Assembly (NCBI RefSeq): GCF_014054525.1
Contig: NZ_CP059564.1
Span: forward strand, 1,994,357-2,058,356
Direction of reading: 5' to 3'
Source of the DNA: Alysiella filiformis
GTDB lineage: Bacteria; Pseudomonadota; Gammaproteobacteria; Burkholderiales; Neisseriaceae
DNA length: 64,000 bases
The first letter of the stretch is position 1. The number at the start of each line of letters is the position of its first letter. Below the pieces are notes generated by a model. It was given only the letters and a program-made list of their open reading frames with translations. It did not search any database and was not told the origin of the DNA. This document shows, piece by piece, positions 44,654-52,526 of the stretch. A program made the position numbers and the translations under genes.

Positions 44654-46012
44654 TCAACATTCTTGTCGTCCGCTCGCAGCCGCAATGCCGAGCAAATCGC
44701 GGTATTTTGCCACCGTGCGGCGCGAAATGCTGATGCCTTGTTGTTTGAGCAAATTCATTAACTCATTGTCGCTATACGGTTTTTGCTTGTTTTCAGCATT
44801 GATGATTTGCACCAGCAAAGCCTTAATCACATTTTGGCTGATGCCCTCATCGTCTTCGCCCGTAACCGCCGTTTGGCTGAAAAAGTAGCGCAAGGGAAAA
44901 ATGCCACGCGGACACGCCAAATATTTCTGATTGACCGCGCGAGAAATCGTGCTTTCTGCCAAATCCAAATATTGGGCGCATTCTTTGAGCAACATTGGCA
45001 CCAAGCCCATTTCGCCAAATTCAAAAAAATCCTGTTGTCTTTCAACAATGTATTCGGCTATGCGAATCACGGTGGATTTGCGTTGATTGAGCATATCCAC
45101 TTTTTGTTTGGCTTCGGCGTTTTTTTCTTTCCAAATGGGGTCAATTTCTTCGGCTTCGTTGAGCGCGTCTGCCAATTCAGTGTTGATTTGCACGCGCGGA
45201 AAAACGTGGTCGTTGCTTTGCACCACCCAGCCTTGTGCGGTTTCCTTTACGCTCACTTCGGGCTGAATGTAGGACGTTGGCTCATCGCTGGCAAAACCAT
45301 AAGCAGGATAAGGGTTTAAATCGGCAATCATTTCCAAGGCTGCCTGAATGGTTTCGGCTGGGTATTCAGGCAGCTTTTTGCTTAAAAAATTGATGTTTTG
45401 TTTTTGACTGGGGCGCAATTCGTCCAAATGGTCTTTCACAATCATGGCGGCACAACGGCGCACATGGCTTGCTGGCAAACGCGATAATTGGTGCAACAGC
45501 GATTGATTCAAATTGGCGGTGGCGATGCCTGCTGGTTCAAAATTTTGCAAATTTTCTATTGCAATTTCAATGTCTTCTTCACAAAGCTGCCATTCCAAAG
45601 GGGTGTGGTCTATGATGTCTTCCACGCTTTCGGTTAAATAGCCATGCTCGTCCAAAAAATCAATCAAAACATGAACATGAGCCGCTTCCAATTCGGTAAG
45701 TGGGTGTTCGCAAACTTGGGCGTGCAAATAGTGATACAAATTTTCTTCTGCTGCCAAATTTTCCCACGCATTTTCGGCATCATCGCCGCCCAAATGACGG
45801 TGGGTTTGCGAAATGGCTGCCGATAAACGATTGGGTTCAAGCGGACTTTCAGGCAGGGGCGCGCGTTCCAGCAGAGGGTTGTCGGCAAGCCAATCTTCCA
45901 CCTCTCGCTCAATTTCCTGACCTGACATTTGCAGCACGCGCAGGGAATATTGCAAGTTTTGGCTTAATTGCTGGGTTTGTCGCAGTTTGAGTTGAAGATG
46001 ATTGGAAGTCAT
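44654..46012 (-). CDS. rpoN: RNA polymerase sigma-54 factor RpoN
   Basis: Sigma-54 directs RNA polymerase to -24/-12 promoters with enhancer-binding activators. The 452-residue protein is complete. Region I (LQLKLRQTQQLSQNLQYSLRVLQMSGQEIE) is Gln/Leu-rich, followed by an acidic region II, the core-binding domain, the helix-turn-helix LAESTISRAVNQKYLACPRG, and the RpoN box SRRTVAKYRDLLGI near the C-terminus. The RpoN box differs from the canonical ARRTVAKYRE at its ends only. Gonococcal rpoN is a known degenerate gene, so an intact copy is notable. It sits downstream of lptB across a repeat. No activator gene is seen in the window. Confidence 0.96.
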   Translation of the reverse strand: MTSNHLQLKLRQTQQLSQNLQYSLRVLQMSGQEIEREVEDWLADNPLLERAPLPESPLEPNRLSAAISQTHRHLGGDDAENAWENLAAEENLYHYLHAQVCEHPLTELEAAHVHVLIDFLDEHGYLTESVEDIIDHTPLEWQLCEEDIEIAIENLQNFEPAGIATANLNQSLLHQLSRLPASHVRRCAAMIVKDHLDELRPSQKQNINFLSKKLPEYPAETIQAALEMIADLNPYPAYGFASDEPTSYIQPEVSVKETAQGWVVQSNDHVFPRVQINTELADALNEAEEIDPIWKEKNAEAKQKVDMLNQRKSTVIRIAEYIVERQQDFFEFGEMGLVPMLLKECAQYLDLAESTISRAVNQKYLACPRGIFPLRYFFSQTAVTGEDDEGISQNVIKALLVQIINAENKQKPYSDNELMNLLKQQGISISRRTVAKYRDLLGIAAASGRQEC

Positions 46013-46092
46013 AACTTTAACCTGTTTTCAGGCTGCCTTTCAATGGACAACAAAATGAAATACGGGCTGAAAAATGAAATACGGGCTGAAAT

Positions 46093-46203
46093 CTGCCCCC
46101 TCCCCCTTTGAAGGGGGGAGGGCTGGGGTGGGGGTTAGAACATTGGCGAGCCCCCCCACCCTAACCCTCCCCCGTCAAACGGGGGAGGGAATGTGTTTCA
46201 GGC
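46093..46203. repeat. GC-rich palindromic repeat, family P copy 4
   Basis: TGCCCCCTCCCCCTTTGAAG with GGGGGAGGGCTGGGG and the complementary CCACCCTAACCCTCCC and GGGGGAGGGAATG arms, ending in a DUS-like sequence. Just upstream (46054-46089) the 18-base unit AAATGAAATACGGGCTGA occurs twice in tandem. It separates lptB from rpoN. Confidence 0.82.
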
Positions 46204-46260
46204 AGCCCAAATGTGTTTGCCCTTTTCAAAAGCTGCCTGAAAAACATTTTTCTTTATCAA

Positions 46261-46989
46261 TCAATAAGTAAAATTATCGCCCAAATACACTTTACGCACT
46301 TGTTCGTCATTGACCAACTCATCGGGTTTGCCCGATGCCAACACCGTGCCATCGCTGATGATGTAGGCGCGGTCGCAAATACGCAGGGTTTCGCGCACAT
46401 TGTGGTCGGTAATCAACACGCCTATGCCGCGTTGTTTCAAAAATTCAATGATTTTTTGAATGTCAATCACGGCAATCGGGTCCACGCCTGCAAATGGTTC
46501 GTCCAGCAAAATAAAGCGCGGCTGCATCGCCAACACACGCGCAATTTCCACGCGGCGGCGTTCGCCCCCCGACAGGGCAGGCGCAGGACTGTGGCGCAAT
46601 CGCCCAATGTTCAAATCGTCCAACAATTTGTTCAGTTGTTGTTCAATTTCATTTTTGTCGCGCAAACGGATTTCCAAAATGGCGCGAATGTTGTCTTCCA
46701 CCGTCATTTTGCGAAAAATGGACGCTTCTTGTGGCAAATAACCTATGCCTGCTTGGGCGCGTTCGTGTATGGGGCTGTGGCGCAATTCTTTGCCGTCCAG
46801 CGTAATCGTGCCATTATCGGCGGCGATTAAGCCGACTATCATGTAAAAACTGGTGGTTTTGCCCGCACCGTTGGGCCCGAGCAAACCAATGACTTCGCCA
46901 CTCAAAATATCCAAAGAAAAATTTTTGACAACTTGGCGTTTTTTAAAGGTTTTTTGTAAACCTTTAACGTGTAAATGTGATGATTTCAT
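46261..46989 (-). CDS. lptB: LPS export ABC transporter ATPase LptB
   Basis: LptB powers extraction of LPS from the inner membrane with LptFG and LptC. The 242-residue protein has Walker A LLGPNGAGKTTSFYMIVGL, the Q-loop YLPQEASIFRKMTV, signature LSGGERRRVEIARVL, Walker B FILLDEPFAGVDPIAV and the switch LITDHNVRETL. These motifs match LptB closely, including the RAQAGIGYLPQEASIFR segment. It follows lptA by 17 bases and a DUS. The order kdsD-kdsC-lptC-lptA-lptB-rpoN-hpf is the conserved proteobacterial one. lptFG are not in the window. Confidence 0.97.
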   Translation of the reverse strand: MKSSHLHVKGLQKTFKKRQVVKNFSLDILSGEVIGLLGPNGAGKTTSFYMIVGLIAADNGTITLDGKELRHSPIHERAQAGIGYLPQEASIFRKMTVEDNIRAILEIRLRDKNEIEQQLNKLLDDLNIGRLRHSPAPALSGGERRRVEIARVLAMQPRFILLDEPFAGVDPIAVIDIQKIIEFLKQRGIGVLITDHNVRETLRICDRAYIISDGTVLASGKPDELVNDEQVRKVYLGDNFTY

Positions 46990-47006
46990 TTTCAGGCTGC
47001 CTGAAA

Positions 47007-47534
47007 TTATTTTTTGTTTTTATTGACGGTGGTGGGCTGAATGATGACGCTCACACGACCGCCTTTTTTCGCACCCGTAACATTGCCCCCCAACACGGTG
47101 TACACTTCGGTACGCATATTGTAGGTAATCACATCGCCCACCGCCACATCGCCACCGCGTTGCACTTTGGCGTTGCCCGACAGTTTGACCAAACCTGTGG
47201 CAGACGCATATTCCACCCTTGTGCCTTGACCTTCTACATAGCCTTTGTTTTCAAGCTGTTGCCCGAATTTAACGGGGTTGCCTTCGGCATTCATGGTTTG
47301 GTTGCCGCTTTTGTCTTGGCTCACGCGCACATTGGCGGCACGAATGTTCAGGCTGCCTTGTTTGATAATCACATTGCCTGAAAAGGTGGTAACTTGGTTT
47401 TTTTGGTCAAGCGAGCCTTGGTCGGCTTCAATGGCAATGGGTTGATTGCGGTCGCTTTCCAAAGCGTGGGCGTTCAGGCTGCCTGCAAGCAAAATAATCC
47501 CCAAAATGGGTTTAATTTTTGTGTTTAAAATCAT
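47007..47534 (-). CDS. lptA: LPS transport periplasmic protein LptA
   Basis: LptA forms the periplasmic bridge that carries LPS to the outer membrane. The 175-residue precursor has a signal peptide ending near SLNAHALES and the OstA beta-jellyroll: IEADQGSLDQKNQVTTFSGN, VIIKQGSLNIRAANVRV, GNPVKFGQQLENKGYVEGQG and KLSGNAKVQRGGDVAVGDVITY. The basic tail (VNKNKK) is usual. Its start lies 23 bases inside the lptC reading frame, so translation of the two is coupled. It follows kdsC-lptC and precedes lptB. Confidence 0.94.
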   Translation of the reverse strand: MILNTKIKPILGIILLAGSLNAHALESDRNQPIAIEADQGSLDQKNQVTTFSGNVIIKQGSLNIRAANVRVSQDKSGNQTMNAEGNPVKFGQQLENKGYVEGQGTRVEYASATGLVKLSGNAKVQRGGDVAVGDVITYNMRTEVYTVLGGNVTGAKKGGRVSVIIQPTTVNKNKK

Positions 47535-48090
47535 AAATGATGGCTTTCACGTTGCTGGGCAAATCCAGTTTGCCGCTTTTGTGGTCGTAAAACAAGCCGT
47601 TTGCGCTGCCGTGCGATTTGCCGTAGGTAAATTCAACAGGCGCATCGGTTTGTGCGGTTTGGGCTTGGGTGTGAACAAGCAAATGGTCGGTTTTCACTTG
47701 TGCGGCAGGACGGCTGGCGGATTCGGGCGCGGTCAGCACCACTTCGTTTTGCAAAATGGCGGTTTTGTTGTCCAAATGATAACGCGCTTGGTGGCTTGCC
47801 ACGGTGTATTGTTCTGTGCCTTTTTCGTGGATTTTGAGTTGGGCATTGTCCAAAAAAACCTCTTTTTGGTCGGGCAACTGCCATGCTGAATCGGCGGTGA
47901 TTTGCTCTTTCAGCCAGCCTTGTTCATCAAAGCGTTTGCCGTGCAAGGTTTGTAAACTGTATTGCGGTTTGGTGGGGTCGAGTTTCACTTCTTCCACCGA
48001 CACTTCGCTCACACGTTCCAGCCACGCCGACAATCCGCCCAAAATCAATGCCAAAGCCAAAGGAAACAACAAATTGCGAAAACGATTCAT
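47512..48090 (-). CDS. lptC: LPS export protein LptC
   Basis: LptC is a bitopic inner-membrane protein that passes LPS from LptBFG to LptA. From the ATG at 48088-48090 it is 192 residues. It has one N-terminal helix (LLFPLALALILGGLSAWLERV) and a periplasmic beta-jellyroll (PQYSLQTLHGKRFDEQGWLK, AILQNEVVLTAPESAS, LPSNVKAIIYDFKHKN). Overlaps of four bases with kdsC and 23 with lptA mark a tightly packed operon. The frame is open upstream into kdsC but the extra residues are not LptC-like. Confidence 0.92.
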   Translation of the reverse strand: MNRFRNLLFPLALALILGGLSAWLERVSEVSVEEVKLDPTKPQYSLQTLHGKRFDEQGWLKEQITADSAWQLPDQKEVFLDNAQLKIHEKGTEQYTVASHQARYHLDNKTAILQNEVVLTAPESASRPAAQVKTDHLLVHTQAQTAQTDAPVEFTYGKSHGSANGLFYDHKSGKLDLPSNVKAIIYDFKHKN

Positions 48091-48626
48091 GACACATATC
48101 CGTTTAAGGCTGCCTGAAACGTGTTTTGCGCCATCATAATCAAATCGGTTACTTCGCGCACCGCGCCCATGCCGCCCGATTTTTGCGTGATGTAGGCGGC
48201 GCGTTGCTGCACGGTAAAATGCGCGTTTTGCACCGCAATGGGCAAGCCGCAACGCACCATCACGGGCAAATCAATCACATCATCGCCCACAAAAGCGCAT
48301 TCATTTTCAGCAACTTGGGCGATTTCGCACAACTGTTCGTAAGCCAATTTTTTGTCGTGTACGCCCTTAAAATAATGCGTGATGCCCAGTTGTTCCGCGC
48401 GAGTGGCGACTGCGGGGTCGTTTCGCGCGGTGATGATGGCGGTTTGCACGCCTGTTTGTTGCAACATTTTGATGCCGTGTCCGTCCAAAGTGTGAAACGG
48501 TTTGATGATTTCGCCCGTGCTGGCAATAAACAACTGCCCTGTGGTTAAAACGCCGTCCACGTCCATAATCAGCAATTTGGTGTGTTGAGCGCGTTGCAAC
48601 ACGCTTTCAGGATAATGGGGAAACAT
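48087..48626 (-). CDS. kdsC: 3-deoxy-D-manno-octulosonate 8-phosphate phosphatase KdsC
   Basis: KdsC removes the phosphate from Kdo 8-phosphate on the way to the LPS inner core. The 179-residue protein is a cap-less HAD phosphatase: LLIMDVDGVLTTGQLF with catalytic D22 and D24, FHTLDGHGIKMLQQTGVQTAIITARND with the Ser/Thr motif, KGVHDKKLAYEQL with the motif III lysine, and CAFVGDDVIDLPVM with the metal-binding aspartates. It overlaps lptC by four bases and follows kdsD, from which it is separated by about 195 bases with two DUS copies. Confidence 0.95.
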   Translation of the reverse strand: MFPHYPESVLQRAQHTKLLIMDVDGVLTTGQLFIASTGEIIKPFHTLDGHGIKMLQQTGVQTAIITARNDPAVATRAEQLGITHYFKGVHDKKLAYEQLCEIAQVAENECAFVGDDVIDLPVMVRCGLPIAVQNAHFTVQQRAAYITQKSGGMGAVREVTDLIMMAQNTFQAALNGYVS

Positions 48627-48820
48627 GATTCAGGCTGCCTGAAAAGTAAATATTGTCATTGTAGCAGAATTTGGCACAGAAATTGCGTTATTTTCATTTA
48701 TTGCAAAAACAATATCTTAATCATCAGAAAATTTTTTTTCATTGGCAAAACAAGGCAAATGGCACACATTTTAATTTGCGTAAAATTGGGTTAGCTTTTT
48801 TCAGGCAGCCTGAATGCGTT

Positions 48821-49789
48821 TTACACAATCCGCGCTTGCAATAAATCGTTCATGTTCAATGCGCCAATCAGTTGATTTTTTTCGCAAACCAGCAATCCGC
48901 TAATGCGTTTTTGTTGCATCAATTTCAAGGCTTCGCTGGCAAGTTTGTTGGCGGTAATGGTGGTGGGCTGGGTTTTCATCACATCGTTTACGGTTAAATC
49001 GGCAAAATGGTCGCGCGTTTCAAACAGGCGGCGCAAATCGCCATCGGTCAAAATCCCTTTCAGGCAGCCTGCAACATCGCACACCGCAATCATGCCCAAA
49101 CCTTTTTCGCTCATCGCAACCACCGCGTTTTTGAGTGGCGTGTGTTCAGGCACAGCAGGCAATTTATCGCCCGTGTGCATGATGTCGCCCACCGTGAGCA
49201 GCAATTTGCGCCCCAAGCTGCCTGCTGGGTGGCTGAACGCAAAATCTTCGCGGGTAAACTGACGCGCTTTAAGCAGCGCAATCGCCAACGCATCGCCCAA
49301 AGCCAACACCGCCGTGGTGCTGGACGTGGGCGCAAGCCCCAAAGGACACGCCTCTTGCGACACCGCAGCCTGAATGTGAATATCGGCAAACCGCGCCATA
49401 TTGGATTGCGCCTTGGCAGTAATGCAAATCAACGTGATGTTTTTGCGTTTGAGCGCAGGAATAATCGCCAAAATTTCATCGCTTTCGCCCGAATTGGACA
49501 AAGCCAGCACCACATCGCCATCAACAATCATGCCCAAATCGCCATGCGCCGCCTCCGCAGGGTGGACAAAAAACGCTGCCGTGCCTGTGGAAGCCAGCGT
49601 TGCCGCAATTTTATGCCCAATATGCCCCGATTTGCCCATGCCCATCACAATCACGCGCCCCGCACAACGCAAAATGCTGTCGGCAGCCTGAATAAAACTG
49701 TCGCCCAAAGATTGTGCCACTTCATCAATGGCCTGCATTTCGGTGTGCATGGCATTTCTTGCCCAAATCAAAAAATCGTGTTTTTGCAT
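48821..49789 (-). CDS. kdsD: Arabinose-5-phosphate isomerase KdsD
   Basis: KdsD isomerises ribulose 5-phosphate to arabinose 5-phosphate, the first step to Kdo. The 322-residue protein has a sugar-isomerase (SIS) domain (about 30-180: VIVMGMGKSGHIGHKIAATLASTGTAAFFVHPAEAAHGDLG and LALSNSGESDEIL) and two CBS modules (about 205-322: VGDIMHTGDKLPAVPEHTPL and VNDVMKTQPTTITANKLASEAL). The active histidine is in EAAHGDLGM. A DUS inside reads VAGCLKGIL. It is divergent from ftsW and precedes kdsC on the same strand. Confidence 0.96.
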   Translation of the reverse strand: MQKHDFLIWARNAMHTEMQAIDEVAQSLGDSFIQAADSILRCAGRVIVMGMGKSGHIGHKIAATLASTGTAAFFVHPAEAAHGDLGMIVDGDVVLALSNSGESDEILAIIPALKRKNITLICITAKAQSNMARFADIHIQAAVSQEACPLGLAPTSSTTAVLALGDALAIALLKARQFTREDFAFSHPAGSLGRKLLLTVGDIMHTGDKLPAVPEHTPLKNAVVAMSEKGLGMIAVCDVAGCLKGILTDGDLRRLFETRDHFADLTVNDVMKTQPTTITANKLASEALKLMQQKRISGLLVCEKNQLIGALNMNDLLQARIV

Positions 49790-49946
49790 GATTTTGCGTC
49801 CGTTTGTGGATAAAATAAGCGCATTTTAACGCAAAACACCAGCCCAAAAATAAATTTGCCCCAGCAGCTTAAACTGGGGGCAATTTTCCGCTAAAATACC
49901 CCCTTTTGCGCCAATTTGGCTGCCCGAATTTCACAATCCCAACAAA

Positions 49947-51239
49947 ATGAATTTACTTAAAAAAATCAATCAATCCAAACTACTAGACCGCGATTTAAGC
50001 ACACAAGGCAACCACGACAAAACCCTGTTGTGGGTGTTGTTGTGTTTATTGGCATTTGGTTTAATCATGGTGTATTCCGCATCGGTGGCACAGGCAGGCT
50101 TGTCCAATTTTGACAATCGCAACGTTTTTTTCATCAAACAGGTGCAATTTGCGGGATTTGGTTTGTTTTTAGCGGCGATTTTGATGCGTGTTCCCATGTG
50201 GCGTTGGCAACGCTGGACGTTTTTCCTGTTGCCACTGACGCTGGTGGTGCTGTTGATTGTGGGCATTGCAGGCGAAGAAGTGAACGGCGCACGGCGGTGG
50301 CTGCCCCTACCAGGGGGGATAAAATTCCAGCCCAGTGAAGCGTTTAAGCTGGTTACGATTATGTATATGGCAAGCTTTTTCAAACGCCGACTGGACGTGT
50401 TGCGCGATTTCAAGCGCGTGAAATGGATTGCCCTGCCTTTGGGCTTGGGCGTGGGTTTCATTTTGATGACGCGCGATTTGGGTTCGGCAGCCGTGGTGTT
50501 TGCCATTGCTTTGGCTTTGCTGTTTTTGGCAAACCTACCTGGAAAATGGTTTGTGTTTGTGGTGGGCGTGGCGGCAGCGATTGTGTCTATGGTGGTGGTA
50601 ACGTCCGAATTTCGCATGCGCCGCATTGCCGTGATGTGGCAACCTTGGAAAGACCCCACAGGCACAGGTTATCAAAGCATGGGTTCGCTCATGTCCATTG
50701 AACGCGGTGGTTGGTTTGGCGAAGGCTTGGGCAATGGTTTGTTTAAACGCGGCTTTTTGCCCGAAGCGCACACCGACTTCATCGCCGCCGTGATTACCGA
50801 AGAATTGGGTTTGATTACCCTAACCGCATTGATTTTGTGTTATTGCTGGATTGTGTTTCGCGCCTTTTCCATTGGCAAACAAGCCCGCGATTTGGAATTG
50901 CATTACAGCTCATTCATCGCCATTGGCATAGGTGTGTGGATAGGCGTACAAAGTTTCATCAATATCGGTGTAAACATCAGCCTGTTGCCCAACAAAGGTT
51001 TGACTTTACCCTTGATTTCATATGGTGGCTCATCGCTCATCATCATGATAATCGCCCTAACCATGCTGCTGCGCGTGGATTATGAAAACCGCCGCAAAAT
51101 TCGTGGCTTTGACGTTGCCGACCCACGCGACCCCAAAGAACCCGACCCAGACGCTGCCGACAACGAAACGCAGCCTGAAAACCCTACTGAACCCAAATCG
51201 GCTCAACCTAAACCCATTACACGAACGCGAAAATCATGA
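49947..51239 (+). CDS. ftsW: Septal peptidoglycan polymerase FtsW
   Basis: FtsW is the SEDS-family glycosyltransferase that polymerises septal peptidoglycan from lipid II with its partner PBP. The 430-residue protein has about ten membrane helices and the family motifs MVYSASVAQA near the start, NGARRWLPLPGGIKFQPSEAFKL, the large periplasmic loop with YQSMGSLMSIERGGWFGEGLGNG, and PHTDFIAAVITEELG-like EAHTDFIAAVITEELG. The conserved C-terminal NKGLTLPLISYGGSSL is present. A hydrophilic, Asp/Pro-rich tail (about 385-430) extends into the cytoplasm. It overlaps murG by four bases. The usual division-cluster neighbours murD and murC are absent. Confidence 0.95.
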   Translation: MNLLKKINQSKLLDRDLSTQGNHDKTLLWVLLCLLAFGLIMVYSASVAQAGLSNFDNRNVFFIKQVQFAGFGLFLAAILMRVPMWRWQRWTFFLLPLTLVVLLIVGIAGEEVNGARRWLPLPGGIKFQPSEAFKLVTIMYMASFFKRRLDVLRDFKRVKWIALPLGLGVGFILMTRDLGSAAVVFAIALALLFLANLPGKWFVFVVGVAAAIVSMVVVTSEFRMRRIAVMWQPWKDPTGTGYQSMGSLMSIERGGWFGEGLGNGLFKRGFLPEAHTDFIAAVITEELGLITLTALILCYCWIVFRAFSIGKQARDLELHYSSFIAIGIGVWIGVQSFINIGVNISLLPNKGLTLPLISYGGSSLIIMIIALTMLLRVDYENRRKIRGFDVADPRDPKEPDPDAADNETQPENPTEPKSAQPKPITRTRKS

Positions 51240-52306
51240 ATCAAAAAACCTTTTTACTGATGGCTGGTGGCACTGGCGGACACATTTTCCCTGCATTGGC
51301 GGTGGCGCAATCTTTGAAAGAACAGGGACACCAAGTGGTGTGGCTGGGCAGCCAAAACAGCATGGAAGAACGCCTTGTTCCCCAACATGGCATTACGCTG
51401 GAAACAATCGCCATGAAAGGCGTGCGTGGCAATGGTTTGGCACGCAAATTGGCTTTGCCTTTTATGCTGATTAAGGCGATTCAGGCTGCCAAAAACATCA
51501 TCATCAAACATCGGGTTGATGCCGTGATTGGCTTTGGTGGATTTGTTACCTTTCCAGGGGGCATTGCTGCCAAAATGTTGGATAAACCGATTGTGATTCA
51601 CGAACAAAATGCGGTGGCGGGTTTGTCCAATAAAGTGCTGGCAAAATGGGCGGCGCGTGTGTTGTATGCGTTTCCCAATGCGTTTGCCGATTACCCCAAT
51701 GGTTTGGTGGGCAATCCTGTTCGTGCCGATATTGCGCGTTTGCCTGCGCCAGAGCAACGTTTTGCCAACCGTTCAGGCAGCCTGAATATTTTGGTGGTGG
51801 GCGGCAGCTTGGGCGCACAAATTTTGAACGATTTGGTGCCACAAGCCCTTGCCAAATTGCCCGAACACGCACGTCCCAACATCACACACCAATCGGGCAA
51901 AGGCAAATTGCCTGCTTTGCAACGCGCTTATGAAGCGGCTGGTGTGTCTGCCAAGTGCATGGAATTTGTGGACGACATGAAATCGGCATACGAACACGCC
52001 GATTTGGTGATTTGCCGCGCTGGCGCATTGACGATTGCTGAACTCACGGCGGCTGGCGTGGGCGCATTGCTTGTTCCCTACCCCCACGCGGTGGACGACC
52101 ACCAAACCGCCAATGCGCGATTTATGGTTTCTGCCGAAGCGGGTTTGCTCTTGCCGCAATCGCAATTAACTGCCGATAAATTGGCTGAAATTTTGGCGGG
52201 ACTCACACGTCCAAGCTGCCTGAAATGGGCGAAAAACGCGCGTACTTTGGCATTGCCCAATAGCGCAAACGATGTGGCACAAATTGCCATTCACATTGCC
52301 GCATAA
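51236..52306 (+). CDS. murG: UDP-N-acetylglucosamine:lipid I transferase MurG
   Basis: MurG adds GlcNAc to lipid I to form lipid II on the inner face of the membrane. The 356-residue GT-B protein shows the glycine-rich loop GGTGGHIFPALAVA at residues 11-24, GFGGFVTFPGGIAA, HEQNAVAGLSNKVLAKWA, VVGGSLGAQILNDL and the donor-binding CRAGALTIAELTAAGVGALLVPYPHAVDDHQ. The ATG overlaps the ftsW stop (ATGA), so they are coupled. A DUS inside reads SGSLN next to the third glycine loop. Downstream there is only a repeat and then ppc. Confidence 0.97.
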   Translation: MNQKTFLLMAGGTGGHIFPALAVAQSLKEQGHQVVWLGSQNSMEERLVPQHGITLETIAMKGVRGNGLARKLALPFMLIKAIQAAKNIIIKHRVDAVIGFGGFVTFPGGIAAKMLDKPIVIHEQNAVAGLSNKVLAKWAARVLYAFPNAFADYPNGLVGNPVRADIARLPAPEQRFANRSGSLNILVVGGSLGAQILNDLVPQALAKLPEHARPNITHQSGKGKLPALQRAYEAAGVSAKCMEFVDDMKSAYEHADLVICRAGALTIAELTAAGVGALLVPYPHAVDDHQTANARFMVSAEAGLLLPQSQLTADKLAEILAGLTRPSCLKWAKNARTLALPNSANDVAQIAIHIAA

Positions 52307-52328
52307 TTCATCATCAATCAGGCAGCCT

Positions 52329-52441
52329 GAAACCTTGGCAAACTCATTTTCAAACTGATGTAGGGGCAGATTTCACATCTGCCCTTTTTGTATTCAAACG
52401 ACTGATAAAATTAAAAATACCTGCCACATCAAACTCGGCTT
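52329..52441. repeat. Family M repeat, partly degraded copy
   Basis: The left end GAAACCTTGGCAAACTC and the hairpin GGGGCAGATTTCACATCTGCCC match the element at 9254-9405. The right half is degraded to AAACTCGGCTTTT. It lies between murG and ppc next to a DUS. Confidence 0.6.
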
Positions 52442-52526
52442 TTTTGTTGTGGTGGTATTTTTATGCAACATGGCATACAATCTCTGTGTTAATTTTTTGT
52501 TAAAAATGGTTAAACGGAGTATCGCC

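Noticed and set aside
48582-48794. 70-codon plus-strand frame in the kdsC-kdsD gap
   Set aside because: It starts inside kdsC on the opposite strand, contains a translated DUS and has no ribosome site; the gap appears non-coding.
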